Source: Haloimpatiens sp042688525 (GTDB lineage: Bacteria; Bacillota; Clostridia; Clostridiales; Clostridiaceae). Taken from it: a stretch of 64,000 nucleotides of DNA. Position numbers and translations under genes: made by a program. How positions within the stretch are numbered: position 1 is the stretch's first letter; every line of letters begins with the position of its first letter. The notes beneath the pieces were generated by a model, which made no database searches, was not told the origin of the DNA, and worked only from the letters and a program-made list of their open reading frames with translations. Shown here piece after piece: positions 1-7,975 of this stretch. Location of the stretch: NCBI RefSeq assembly GCF_042688525.2, contig NZ_JBHWAB010000001.1, forward strand, positions 1,426,001-1,490,000, in the 5' to 3' direction.

Positions 1-1050
1 AAAGAGTTATATGATATTTTTGTTATAGCTGATAATTGTGAAGATAATACAGCAGAGAAAGCTAAAAATGCTGGAGCTATAGTATACGAAAGAGAGGATA
101 AAGACAAAAAAGGAAAAGGGTATGCTTTAGAATGGATGTTCAGTATAATATTTAAAATGGATAAAAAGTATGATGCTGTCGCAGTGTTTGACGCAGATAA
201 TTTAGCATCAAAGAACTTCTTAAAAGAAATGAATAAAAAGTTATGTGAAGGTTATAAAGTGGTTCAAGGTTATTTAGATAGTAAAAATCCTCATGATACT
301 TGGATAACAGGAAGTTATTCTATTGCATTTTGGTCTACAAACAGAATGTTTCAATTATCTAGAAGTAATATAGGTTTATCTAGTCAATTAGGTGGTACAG
401 GATTTTGCATTGATACTGAAATTTTAAAACAGCTAGGTTGGGGTGCTACTTGTTTGACAGAAGACTTAGAGTTTTCATGTAAGCTGGTTTTAAATGGTTA
501 TAAAGTTGGATGGGCACATGATGCTGTAATTTATGACGAAAAACCATTACAATTAAAACAATCTTGGAATCAAAGAAGAAGATGGATGCAAGGATTTGCA
601 GATGTAGCTAGCAGATATTTTTTCAAATTGATGAAGAGAGCTATTACTAAGTTGGATTTTAAAGCTTTGGATTGTGCAGTATATAGTATACAACCTATAG
701 TTACAATATTGTTAGGAATTTCTATGTTGGTTTCTGGTGCTAAGTATTTTATGAAGGCTTATAATGTGATAGCGAATTTGGATGCATATATTTATTCCAT
801 AAATATTAATATGATTGTTGTTGGAGCTGTAATTTTAGGTATATTACAATTTATATACACACCTTTCTTATTAATATTAGACAAAAAATTAGATTTTAAA
901 ATATTTTGTTACTACATAATATATCCGTTTTACTTAATAACTTGGTTACCAATATCTATACAAGGTGTGTTAAACAAAAATAATAAAGAATGGTCACATA
1001 CACGTCATACTAGAAGTGTAAAAATAACCGAATTAGAGAAAGCAAATTAG
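1..1050 (+). CDS. Processive family-2 glycosyltransferase, 5' end outside window
   Basis: Membrane glycosyltransferase of the GT2 (hyaluronan/cellulose/NodC-like) type. The frame is open from base 1, so 349 C-terminal residues are visible and the true start lies upstream. Numbered from base 1: a DNCEDNT stretch at 11-17 (nucleotide-sugar region), the DAD metal-binding motif at about 64-66, TED (catalytic acid) at 153-155 and QRRRW at 191-195, the signature of processive GT2 enzymes. Three or four hydrophobic segments follow in the last 130 residues. Family knowledge says such enzymes polymerise or transfer UDP-sugars at the cytoplasmic membrane; the acceptor cannot be read from the sequence. 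It ends before a terminator, so it is transcriptionally separate from ftsA. Confidence 0.85.
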   Translation, partial: KELYDIFVIADNCEDNTAEKAKNAGAIVYEREDKDKKGKGYALEWMFSIIFKMDKKYDAVAVFDADNLASKNFLKEMNKKLCEGYKVVQGYLDSKNPHDTWITGSYSIAFWSTNRMFQLSRSNIGLSSQLGGTGFCIDTEILKQLGWGATCLTEDLEFSCKLVLNGYKVGWAHDAVIYDEKPLQLKQSWNQRRRWMQGFADVASRYFFKLMKRAITKLDFKALDCAVYSIQPIVTILLGISMLVSGAKYFMKAYNVIANLDAYIYSININMIVVGAVILGILQFIYTPFLLILDKKLDFKIFCYYIIYPFYLITWLPISIQGVLNKNNKEWSHTRHTRSVKITELEKAN

Positions 1051-1080
1051 GGGGAAAGGTAAAACTTTTCTCCTTTTTTA
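1050..1080 (+). terminator. Rho-independent terminator after glycosyltransferase
   Basis: GGGGAAAGG (1051-1059) pairs with CTTTTCTCC (1065-1073), using G-U wobbles, followed by a run of seven T. It starts at the stop codon of the glycosyltransferase. Confidence 0.7.
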
Positions 1081-1149
1081 TTGTTAAAAAACATAAATAA
1101 ATATATGTTTTTGAATAGAATTAAAAAATATTTTAAAATTTTAGGAACA

Positions 1150-1179
1150 TTACCATCTTTCCTTTTTTTATGTTATAAT
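1150..1179 (+). promoter_or_regulatory. Candidate extended -10 promoter for ftsA-ftsZ
   Basis: TGTTATAAT at 1171-1179 is an extended -10 (TGn plus a perfect TATAAT). The -35 region (TTACCA at 1150-1155, 18 bp spacer) is poor. It is the best sigma-A-like element in the 237 bp between the upstream terminator and ftsA. Confidence 0.4.
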
Positions 1180-1287
1180 TAAAAGTATTAATAGTGTAAA
1201 AAAAAATTTTTAAATAAGAGGAAAAAGAGTATTAGTGTTGAATATATTAGTTTAAAGGTGGTCTTATAAGGGGGGAAGAAGACTTAA

Positions 1288-2544
1288 ATGAATGAATACA
1301 TAATAGGAATAGATATTGGATCATCAAAGGTATGTGCTGCAGTAGGAAAATTTGATAAGTATAATAAACTACAAATTATTGGGATAACTTCTGTTAAATG
1401 TACAGGGATAAAAAAATCCGTAGTAGTTGATATAGATGATACTGCTAAAGCAATTAATGAATGTATAGTTCAACTTGAAAGAATGGTGGATATTGAAATA
1501 AAAGATGTCTATATATCACTACCAGGAGAAATCAGTGAATTAATATGGAATAAAGGGGTTATAGCAATATCTTCTGAAGATAGAGAAATAAAGAAAAATG
1601 ATGTAGATAGAGTATTACAGGCTGCTAAACTTATTTCTGTACCATCCGATAAAGAAATTATAGGGGTTGTACCTCAACAATATATTGTAGATGGTTACGA
1701 AAATATTAAGGAACCAATAGGCATGAGTGGATTAAGATTAGAGGTAGAAGCACAAGTTATTGTAGCAAAATCAACGATAATAAATAATCTCTTTAAAAGT
1801 GTAAATAGAGCAGAAGTTAGAATTAAAGGTATTGTTCTTCAGCCTTTAGCCATTTCAAAAATTGTTCTTGATAGGGAAGAGGTTGAAATGGGAACAGTTC
1901 TAGTAGATGTTGGAGCTCAAAACACAGAAATGTCTGTTTTTAAATCTGAAAATTTATGTGGAACGGATATGATCTCACTTGGAGGAAATAATATATCTAA
2001 CGATATTTCACTATGTCTAAAAATACCATATTCAGAGGCTGAAAAGATAAAAACAAAGTATGCAAATATAGTAAAGACCAATGAAGACTATAATGAAAAA
2101 ATTAAGGTTAATTCAGCTTATGATAGTGTTATAGAAATTGACTATAATGTTTTGAATCAAATAATTGAAGCAAGAGTAGAAGAAATTTTATATTTTGTTA
2201 AACAGAATCTCATTAAGAATAATTATTATGATGAGATTAGTGAAATTGTAATAGTAGGTGGAGGAATTTCTTTTATTAAGGGAATAGAGGAATTTGCTAG
2301 AGAAATATTAGGAAAGTCAGTGAGAATAGGTTCTCCACATTATACAGGAGCTAATAGTCCATTGTATGCTACTTGTGTTGGGATAGTAGAAGATGTTGCA
2401 AATAGTTATAAACATTTACAAAGTCCTAATACCAATGAGCATGTTAATGATAAAGTTAATAATAAAGTAGAGTATGATGAAGAAAATAATGATGGCTTTT
2501 TTAATAAAATGCGAGAATTTTTTACGGATTTCTTTTATAAATAA
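1288..2544 (+). CDS. ftsA: Cell division protein FtsA (actin-like)
   Basis: Actin-fold ATPase that tethers FtsZ to the membrane and recruits the divisome; 418 residues, the usual FtsA size. Visible: phosphate-1 loop GIDIGSSK (7-14), the second phosphate loop VDVGAQNTEMSVF near residue 210, the adenosine loop IVIVGGGISFIKG near 320, and a C-terminal amphipathic tail (NKMREFFTDFF) preceded by a polar N/E/D-rich linker, as expected for membrane targeting. ATG start; the purine-rich GGGGGGAAG lies about 10 nt upstream. ftsZ follows after 12 nt, so the pair is almost certainly one operon. The identification rests on both the motifs and the adjacency to ftsZ. Confidence 0.95.
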   Translation: MNEYIIGIDIGSSKVCAAVGKFDKYNKLQIIGITSVKCTGIKKSVVVDIDDTAKAINECIVQLERMVDIEIKDVYISLPGEISELIWNKGVIAISSEDREIKKNDVDRVLQAAKLISVPSDKEIIGVVPQQYIVDGYENIKEPIGMSGLRLEVEAQVIVAKSTIINNLFKSVNRAEVRIKGIVLQPLAISKIVLDREEVEMGTVLVDVGAQNTEMSVFKSENLCGTDMISLGGNNISNDISLCLKIPYSEAEKIKTKYANIVKTNEDYNEKIKVNSAYDSVIEIDYNVLNQIIEARVEEILYFVKQNLIKNNYYDEISEIVIVGGGISFIKGIEEFAREILGKSVRIGSPHYTGANSPLYATCVGIVEDVANSYKHLQSPNTNEHVNDKVNNKVEYDEENNDGFFNKMREFFTDFFYK

Positions 2545-2556
2545 GGAGGTATTATT

Positions 2557-3693
2557 GTGCTAGATTTTGATGTGGATGTTCAAGAATTTGCTCAAATAAA
2601 GGTAATAGGTTGTGGAGGCGGAGGAAATAACGCCATCAACCGAATGATAAAAGAAGGATTAAAAAATGTGGAGTTTATAGCTATAAATACAGACAAGCAA
2701 GCTTTAAGGTTATCACAAGCTTCACAAAAAATTCAAATTGGTGATAAACTAACAAAAGGACTAGGTGCAGGTGCTAATCCTGAGATTGGTCAAAAAGCTG
2801 CAGAAGAAAGTAAGGATGAGATTTCACAAGCAATAAAAGGCGCTGATATGGTGTTTATTACAGCAGGTATGGGAGGCGGAACTGGTACAGGAGCTGCTCC
2901 AGTAGTTGCAGAAATTGCTAAATCAATGGGAATCCTAACTGTAGGAGTTGTTACAAAACCTTTTCCTTTTGAAGGTAGAAAAAGAATGTTAAATGCAGAA
3001 ATGGGTATCAAAAATTTAAAAGATAGGGTAGATACATTAGTAACTATTCCTAATGAAAGATTGCTTACCATGGTTGATAAGAAAACTTCTTTGATGGATT
3101 CTTTTAAATTAGCAGATGATGTTTTAAGACAAGGTGTACAAGGTATATCAGATTTAATTACTATACCTGGACTTGTAAATCTGGATTTTGCTGATGTTAG
3201 AACTATAATGTTGGATAGAGGTTTAGCTCATATGGGTGTTGGAAAAGCTACTGGTGATAGTAGAGCTCAAGAAGCTGCTAAACAAGCTATATCTAGTCCA
3301 TTACTTGAAACTTCTATTGTAGGTGCTACTGGAGTACTTCTAAATATTACTGGTGGATCTGATTTAGGATTGCTAGAAATAAATGAGGCTGCAGAGATTG
3401 TACAAGATGCAGCAGATCCAGATGCAAATATAATTTTTGGTGCAGTTATAGATGAAGAATTAAAAGATGAAATAAGAATTACTGTAATTGCTACAGGATT
3501 TGAAGAAGAGAAAGAATTAAATGGAAAAGTATCAAATGGAAAAGTATCAAATAATGATTCTAGAAATACAAATATGTTTGGAAATTTAGAAAATAGAAAA
3601 GAAAGAAAGAGTAATGAAGAAGCAGCTGTAACAAGAGATTATACAGAGGAAGAACTTGAAATACCTGCATTTTTAAGAAGACAAAATAGGTAG
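2557..3693 (+). CDS. ftsZ: Cell division GTPase FtsZ
   Basis: Tubulin homologue that polymerises into the Z-ring; also needed for the asymmetric sporulation septum. 378 residues. Visible: GCGGGGNN nucleotide-binding loop (18-25), tubulin signature GGGTGTG (106-112), the T7 catalytic loop NLDFADVRTIM near 208, a variable linker from about 325, and the conserved C-terminal peptide IPAFLRR that binds FtsA and other partners. GTG start at 2557 with the consensus AAGGAGGT at 2543-2550. The linker carries a short in-frame duplication (NGKVSNGKVSN). A terminator closes the ftsAZ unit before spoIIGA. Confidence 0.98.
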   Translation: MLDFDVDVQEFAQIKVIGCGGGGNNAINRMIKEGLKNVEFIAINTDKQALRLSQASQKIQIGDKLTKGLGAGANPEIGQKAAEESKDEISQAIKGADMVFITAGMGGGTGTGAAPVVAEIAKSMGILTVGVVTKPFPFEGRKRMLNAEMGIKNLKDRVDTLVTIPNERLLTMVDKKTSLMDSFKLADDVLRQGVQGISDLITIPGLVNLDFADVRTIMLDRGLAHMGVGKATGDSRAQEAAKQAISSPLLETSIVGATGVLLNITGGSDLGLLEINEAAEIVQDAADPDANIIFGAVIDEELKDEIRITVIATGFEEEKELNGKVSNGKVSNNDSRNTNMFGNLENRKERKSNEEAAVTRDYTEEELEIPAFLRRQNR

Positions 3694-3700
3694 TAATTAA

Positions 3701-3727
3701 AAAAAAGTGCCATTTGGCACTTTTTTA
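3701..3727 (+). terminator. Terminator after ftsZ
   Basis: AAAAAAGTGCC (3701-3711) pairs with GGCACTTTTTT (3716-3726) around a 4-nt ATTT loop; the flanking A and T runs make it potentially bidirectional. Confidence 0.85.
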
Positions 3728-3773
3728 TTTTTTGTATTTTAATAAGTTGTAAATTCCTATTATTAAATTTTTA

Positions 3774-3849
3774 TGACGAAAAACGGAAAAATAAAAAAAT
3801 ATTTAGCTGTTAAAAAATGACAAAATTTTATTGCAAAACGGTATATAAT
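3774..3849 (+). promoter_or_regulatory. Candidate Spo0A-dependent promoter of spoIIGA-sigE
   Basis: A Spo0A-box-like TGACGAA (3774-3780, fits TGNCGAA) lies upstream of ATGACA (3817-3822), and a perfect TATAAT (3844-3849) follows after a 21-bp spacer. The B. subtilis spoIIG promoter is known for an abnormally long spacer (about 22 bp) bridged by Spo0A, so this geometry is suggestive. Caveat: the predicted transcript start (about 3856) falls on the AGGGG ribosome binding site, leaving an unusually short leader. Confidence 0.35.
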
Positions 3850-3867
3850 TATCTTAGGGGTGTTAAC

Positions 3868-4674
3868 TTGATAATATATGTTGATGTAGTATTTATTGAG
3901 AATTTTATCATTAACTTATTTATTTTATACGTAACAGGTCAGACAATCAAAATAAAAGTTTATGTAAAAAAGCTAGTATTAGCATCTTTAGTTGGAAGTA
4001 TGTATATAGTTATATTATTATATTCAAAATCTAAAATTTTAAGTTATCTTTGCTTTAAGTTATTTATGGCATTTATTATGATATTTATTGCATTTAGACA
4101 AAAGGATGTAGTGTTTAATATAAAGACAACCATTATCTTTATATTTTATTCAATGGTATTAGCTGGAATGTGTTTATTTGTTCAACTTCAAGGTAAGAGT
4201 GTTTTAAATGTTATTAATATATCAATAGTGAATTTTACTTATAAAAAATTAATATTATCTTTTATGATTATATATATTTTCATTCATAGAGTAATTATTC
4301 ACGTTAAAGAAAGAGTAATGTTAAAAAAATTGATTTATGACATTGAGATTGTAACGGACAAATGTACTCCAAGGTTAAAAGCTTTTTTAGATACAGGAAA
4401 TGAATTGAGAGAGCCAGTAACAAATTTACCAGTGGTTATAGTAGAAAAAAAAGAAGTACCATATGAAATAGAAAAGGATAGAAGATTATATATACCATAT
4501 AAAACTATAAATGGAGCCTGTGATAAGTTGGAAGCATTTAAACCTAAATTTATAAAAATTTATTATAAAGATGGAGAGAAAGAAACTAAAGAAGTTATAA
4601 TTGCATTTTGTAAACAAAAGTTGAGTAAATATAATGATTATCAAGCTTTACTATCTAGAGGAATATTTGAGTAA
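3868..4674 (+). CDS. spoIIGA: Sigma-E processing peptidase SpoIIGA
   Basis: Membrane-embedded aspartic protease that removes the pro-sequence of sigma-E in the mother cell after asymmetric division. 268 residues from the TTG at 3868, chosen because AGGGG (3856-3860) is correctly spaced and the protein then begins with the family-typical IIYVDVVFIENFIIN; the in-frame ATG at 3817 lies inside the promoter region and has no ribosome binding site. About five hydrophobic helices fill the first 145 residues; the cytosolic protease half carries FLDTGNELREP with the catalytic Asp175-Thr-Gly. sigE, its substrate, follows 12 nt downstream. Confidence 0.95.
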   Translation: MIIYVDVVFIENFIINLFILYVTGQTIKIKVYVKKLVLASLVGSMYIVILLYSKSKILSYLCFKLFMAFIMIFIAFRQKDVVFNIKTTIIFIFYSMVLAGMCLFVQLQGKSVLNVINISIVNFTYKKLILSFMIIYIFIHRVIIHVKERVMLKKLIYDIEIVTDKCTPRLKAFLDTGNELREPVTNLPVVIVEKKEVPYEIEKDRRLYIPYKTINGACDKLEAFKPKFIKIYYKDGEKETKEVIIAFCKQKLSKYNDYQALLSRGIFE

Positions 4675-4686
4675 TGGAGGCTTAAT

Positions 4687-5394
4687 ATGTTTAAAATTAA
4701 GGTGTTATTAAATAATGTTTTAATGAAGTTTAAAGTGTTTTTTAGAAATTTATATTATATTGGAGGAAATGATGCATTACCTCCACCACTTACGAAGAGC
4801 GAAGAGGATATTTTAGTAAACAAATTAACAATAGGCGATGAAAGCGTTAGAAGTATACTTATTGAGAGAAATCTAAGATTAGTAGTATATATAGCTAGAA
4901 AATTTGAAAATACAGGTATAAACATAGAAGATTTAATTTCTGTGGGAACAATTGGACTTATAAAAGCAGTAAACACATTTGATCCAAGTAAAAAAATAAA
5001 ATTAGCTACTTATGCTTCAAGATGTATAGAAAATGAAATTTTAATGTATTTAAGAAGAAATAGTAAGGTTAAGGCTGAAATATCTTTTTATGAACCATTA
5101 AATATTGATTGGGATGGAAATGAACTTTTACTTTCAGATATATTAGGAACAGAAAATGATGAAGTATATGATTTAATAGAAGATGAAGTTGACAGGCAAT
5201 TATTGTTATTAGCTATGAAAAAATTAAATGAGAGAGAGAAAGAAATTGTTAAAATGAGGTTTGGACTCAATGGGGCTAAAGAAAAAACACAAAAGGAAGT
5301 AGCTGATTTATTAGGGATATCACAATCATATATATCTAGATTAGAAAAAAGAATAATAAAGAAATTAAAAAAAGAAATTAGTAGAATGATATAG
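4687..5394 (+). CDS. sigE: Mother-cell sigma factor sigma-E (pro-form)
   Basis: First mother-cell-specific RNA polymerase sigma factor. 235 residues with sigma-70 regions 2 (NLRLVVYIARKF, LISVGTIGLIKA), 3 and 4 (the C-terminal helix-turn-helix TQKEVADLLGISQSYISRLEKR). The first ~23 residues are a basic/hydrophobic amphipathic pro-sequence ending at RNLYYIGG; in B. subtilis the equivalent EVYYIGG is where SpoIIGA cuts, so the mature protein probably starts near Tyr24. ATG preceded by ATGGAGG. Co-transcribed with spoIIGA; no terminator separates it from sigG, so read-through into sigG is expected. Confidence 0.96.
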   Translation: MFKIKVLLNNVLMKFKVFFRNLYYIGGNDALPPPLTKSEEDILVNKLTIGDESVRSILIERNLRLVVYIARKFENTGINIEDLISVGTIGLIKAVNTFDPSKKIKLATYASRCIENEILMYLRRNSKVKAEISFYEPLNIDWDGNELLLSDILGTENDEVYDLIEDEVDRQLLLLAMKKLNEREKEIVKMRFGLNGAKEKTQKEVADLLGISQSYISRLEKRIIKKLKKEISRMI

Positions 5395-5405
5395 GTTGTC
5401 TTAGA

Positions 5406-5434
5406 GTATAAAAACCGCCTCTTAAGGAAATAAT
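5406..5434 (+). promoter_or_regulatory. Sigma-F/sigma-G type promoter of sigG
   Basis: GTATA (-35, 5406-5410), a 15-bp spacer and GGAAATAAT (-10, 5426-5434) match the forespore consensus GYATA / GGnRAnAnT. Predicted transcript start is near 5441. This agrees with the known use of sigma-F to switch on the sigma-G gene in the forespore. Confidence 0.65.
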
Positions 5435-5462
5435 TAAAATGCAAGTATGATAAAGGGGCGGT
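5414..5462 (+). promoter_or_regulatory. Leader hairpin masking the sigG ribosome binding site
   Basis: ACCGCCTCTT (5414-5423) is complementary to AAGGGGCGGT (5453-5462) over 10 bp with one wobble. The 3' arm is the sigG Shine-Dalgarno sequence (AAGGGGCGG). RNA reading through from sigE carries both arms; RNA from the internal forespore promoter starts after the 5' arm and is unmasked. Confidence 0.65.
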
Positions 5463-5467
5463 AATAT

Positions 5468-6241
5468 ATGATGATAAACAAAGTGGAAATATGCGGTGTA
5501 AATACTTCTAAATTACCAGTACTTAAAGAAAAGCAAATGAAAGAATTACTTCTAAGAATGAAAGATGGTGATACAACATGTAGAGAAAGTTTTATTAGAG
5601 GAAATTTAAGATTAGTTTTAAGTGTGATCCAAAGATTTAATAATAGAGGGGAAAATGTTGATGATTTATTCCAAGTAGGATGTATAGGATTGATTAAGGC
5701 AATTGATAATTTCGATTTAAGTCAAAATGTTAAATTTTCTACATATGCTGTTCCTATGATAATAGGTGAAATTAGGCGATATTTAAGAGATAATAATTCT
5801 ATAAGAGTAAGTAGATCTTTGAGAGATATAGCGTATAAGGCTTTACAAGTAAGAGATAAGTTGGTAGCTAAAGATAATAAAGAACCAACGATAACACAGA
5901 TAGCTAAGGCACTTAATATGCCTAGGGAAGAAGTAGTTTTTGCACTAGATGCAATACAAGATCCTGTATCATTGTTTGAGCCAATTTATCATGATGGTGG
6001 AGATGCTATTTATGTTATGGATCAAATAAGTGATAATAAAAATTTTGATGAAAATTGGATAGAAAACATATCTATAAAAGAAGCAATGAAAAAATTAAAT
6101 GATAGGGAAAAACTTATATTATCTTTAAGATTTTTCAATGGAAGAACTCAAATGGAAGTTGCAGATGAGATAGGTATTTCTCAAGCTCAAGTGTCAAGAT
6201 TAGAAAAAACAGCATTAAAACATATGAGAAAATATATATAA
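5468..6241 (+). CDS. sigG: Late forespore sigma factor sigma-G
   Basis: RNA polymerase sigma factor for late forespore genes, including SASPs and germination proteins. 257 residues; region 2 (NLRLVLSVIQRF, LFQVGCIGLIKAIDNF, VKFSTYAVPMIIGEIRRYLRD), region 3, and region 4 with helix-turn-helix RTQMEVADEIGISQAQVSRLEK. The N-terminal NKVEICGVNTSKLPVL is typical of sigma-G and separates it from sigma-F. Unlike sigE there is no pro-sequence. Start is the ATG at 5468 or the next codon (5471), 6-9 nt after AAGGGGCGG. The order spoIIGA-sigE-sigG is the standard one. Translation is probably controlled by the leader hairpin described separately. Confidence 0.95.
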   Translation: MMINKVEICGVNTSKLPVLKEKQMKELLLRMKDGDTTCRESFIRGNLRLVLSVIQRFNNRGENVDDLFQVGCIGLIKAIDNFDLSQNVKFSTYAVPMIIGEIRRYLRDNNSIRVSRSLRDIAYKALQVRDKLVAKDNKEPTITQIAKALNMPREEVVFALDAIQDPVSLFEPIYHDGGDAIYVMDQISDNKNFDENWIENISIKEAMKKLNDREKLILSLRFFNGRTQMEVADEIGISQAQVSRLEKTALKHMRKYI

Positions 6242-6247
6242 TAGAAG

Positions 6248-6285
6248 GAGAGTAAAAATTTAAAAAAATTTTACTCTCTTTTTTA
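6248..6285 (+). terminator. Terminator after sigG
   Basis: GAGAGTAAAAATTT (6248-6261) pairs with AAATTTTACTCTC (6266-6278) with a one-base bulge, then a T run. It lies 7 nt after the sigG stop. Confidence 0.9.
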
Positions 6286-6448
6286 TAATATTATAAGTAA
6301 AAAAAATTAATTATAGTAAAACTTGGCTTTAAGTTAAGTTTATATTTCATAGGTTTTATTTTCAAAGTAATATGTTTATTAATATGCTCATAATTATTAA
6401 TAACTATATTAAATTTTTTAATATTTATAGAGGATGGGTGAAGGATAT

Positions 6449-6706
6449 ATGAATATGTTTTCAATGAATAATTTAAAAATGATGGAGATAATTGATATTA
6501 ATTCTGGTGAAAAGTTAGGCTTTATTAAAGATTTTAAAATAGATAGTAGTGCTCATAAAGTTGTTTCCATAGTATTACCTAGTGGGAAAAGTTCTTGGTT
6601 TAATAAGAATGAAGATTTAGAAATACCATGGGATAGCATAAAGAAAATAGGGGTAGACGTTATACTTGTTGAGGCCAATGAAATAATATTAAATAATAAA
6701 GAGTAG
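6449..6706 (+). CDS. YlmC/YmxH-family PRC-barrel sporulation protein
   Basis: Small (about 85-residue) PRC-barrel protein of the YlmC/YmxH family, found in most spore formers; its molecular role is not established. The core reads LKMMEIIDINSGEKLGFIKD, a beta-rich domain, then EIPWDSIKKIGVDVILVE. GAAGGA (6440-6445) precedes two possible ATGs, 6449 and 6455; the latter has better spacing, and the in-frame ATG at 6434 lies within the Shine-Dalgarno area. It sits alone between sigG and nrdR, with AT-rich flanks. Family assignment is fairly sure, function unknown. Confidence 0.75.
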   Translation: MNMFSMNNLKMMEIIDINSGEKLGFIKDFKIDSSAHKVVSIVLPSGKSSWFNKNEDLEIPWDSIKKIGVDVILVEANEIILNNKE

Positions 6707-6710
6707 AAAT

Positions 6711-6740
6711 TTGACAAAAATAGTGTATAATATTTAATAT
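6711..6740 (+). promoter_or_regulatory. Sigma-A promoter of nrdR
   Basis: TTGACA (6711-6716), 18-bp spacer, TAATAT (6735-6740). A perfect TATAAT at 6726-6731 is only 9 bp from the -35 and so is not the matching -10. Confidence 0.6.
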
Positions 6741-6770
6741 ACATTATATTATAAAAAGGACGTGAAAGTA

Positions 6771-7226
6771 GTGAAGTGTCCATATTGTGGATATACAGAA
6801 AGTAAGGTAGTAGATTCCAGATCTACTGAAGATAGCATGGCAATAAGGAGAAGAAGAGAATGCTTAAGTTGTAGTAAAAGATATACGACTTATGAAAAAG
6901 TTGAGGATATACCTATTTTAGTTATTAAAAAAGATTTAAGTAGAGAATATTTTGATAAATCCAAAATAATAAATGGACTTATAAAGGCATGTCAAAAAAG
7001 GCCAGTCTCAAGGGCTCAAATAGAACAAATAGCAGAAGAAGTTGAAAAGCAATTAAGTAATAGAATGTGTACAGAAGTAAGCTCAAAAGATATTGGAGAA
7101 ATGATAATGAATAGATTAAAGATGGTTGATGAAGTATCTTATGTAAGATTCGCATCTGTATACAGACAATTTAAAGATATAAATACTTTTATGGAAGAAA
7201 TAAAAAATTTAATGGGTAATAAGTAA
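6771..7226 (+). CDS. nrdR: Ribonucleotide reductase repressor NrdR
   Basis: ATP/dATP-sensing zinc-finger repressor of ribonucleotide reductase genes. 151 residues from the GTG at 6771, chosen because the protein then starts MKCPYCG, the invariant NrdR N-terminus, with AAAAGGA 10 nt upstream; the GTG at 6762 is too close to that site. Zinc ribbon ligands Cys3, Cys6, Cys31 and Cys34 with the basic RRRREC stretch, then the ATP-cone from about residue 49 (VIKKDLSREYFDKSKIINGL) to about 139. No nrd genes are in the window, so it acts elsewhere on the chromosome. Confidence 0.95.
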   Translation: MKCPYCGYTESKVVDSRSTEDSMAIRRRRECLSCSKRYTTYEKVEDIPILVIKKDLSREYFDKSKIINGLIKACQKRPVSRAQIEQIAEEVEKQLSNRMCTEVSSKDIGEMIMNRLKMVDEVSYVRFASVYRQFKDINTFMEEIKNLMGNK

Positions 7227-7259
7227 GAGTATTATATTTTAAAATTTGTGAGGTGAAGT

Positions 7260-7964
7260 ATGATTTTTAAGACTATTAATAATCATAAATTTATTGGTGA
7301 AGAATATGAAAATATAAAACTGTATTTTTCTACAGGTGAAGGTGAATTAAATTTTAATAAAAACAGTTTAGAAGGCATCGAAAATTTAGATAAATTAAAA
7401 CAGTGGTTTAATGTTAACGAAGTAGGCTATTTAAATCAGATTCATAGTGATTTAATTTATAATTATGATGGACAAATTCATCAAGGCGATGCATTAATAA
7501 CTAATAATAAGGGTGTTGCAATAGGAGTTTTTACAGCAGACTGTGTACCAGTTCTTATTTTTGATAAAAAAAAGAAAGTAATTGCTGCAGTTCATAGTGG
7601 ATGGAAGGGAACTTTTAATTTAATTGTCTCAAAAACTATAGATAAAATGATTCAAGAATATGGCTCTAAAATTGAAAATATAGTTATATATATTGGTCCT
7701 CATATATCAAAATGTTGTTATGAAATAGGAAACGATGTAAAAGAAAAGTTCGAGTTAAATGATTTATATGGAAGAGAAGTTATAAATGATAATAAATTAG
7801 ATTTAACTAAGTGCATAGATAAACAACTTAGAATGAAAAATATATTACAAAAAAATATTCATATTATAAAAAATTGTACTTTTTGTGATATTAACAATAA
7901 CTGGTTTTCTTACAGAAAAAATAAAAGTAAAAAAAGAATGTTTTCATTTATAGCTATAAAATAG
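7260..7964 (+). CDS. YfiH/YlmD laccase-domain protein
   Basis: Member of the multicopper-polyphenol-oxidase-like (DUF152/YfiH) family; characterised relatives act as purine nucleoside phosphorylase/adenosine deaminase-type enzymes, and E. coli YfiH (PgeF) removes wrongly built peptidoglycan precursors. 234 residues, slightly short for the family. The metal-site triad is intact: His62 (LNQIHSD), Cys95 (TADCVPV) and His112 (VHSGWKGT); IGPHISKCCYEIG and WFSYRK are also conserved. In Bacillus and Clostridium it lies near the sigE-sigG/ylm region, as here. Which reaction it performs in this organism cannot be told from sequence. Confidence 0.85.
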   Translation: MIFKTINNHKFIGEEYENIKLYFSTGEGELNFNKNSLEGIENLDKLKQWFNVNEVGYLNQIHSDLIYNYDGQIHQGDALITNNKGVAIGVFTADCVPVLIFDKKKKVIAAVHSGWKGTFNLIVSKTIDKMIQEYGSKIENIVIYIGPHISKCCYEIGNDVKEKFELNDLYGREVINDNKLDLTKCIDKQLRMKNILQKNIHIIKNCTFCDINNNWFSYRKNKSKKRMFSFIAIK

Positions 7965-7975
7965 GAGGTATTGTA

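Noticed and set aside
2790..3071. Open frame antisense to ftsZ, and similar antisense frames over other genes (for example 9717-10151, 12010-12264, 25126-25587, 31937-32203, 62810-63241)
   Set aside because: They lie opposite well-conserved genes, have no ribosome binding sites and read as low-complexity hydrophobic/Ser-rich products; they are shadows of the coding strand.
6726..6731. Perfect TATAAT near nrdR as the -10 partner of TTGACA at 6711
   Set aside because: Spacer is only 9 bp; TAATAT at 6735 has the proper 18-bp spacing.
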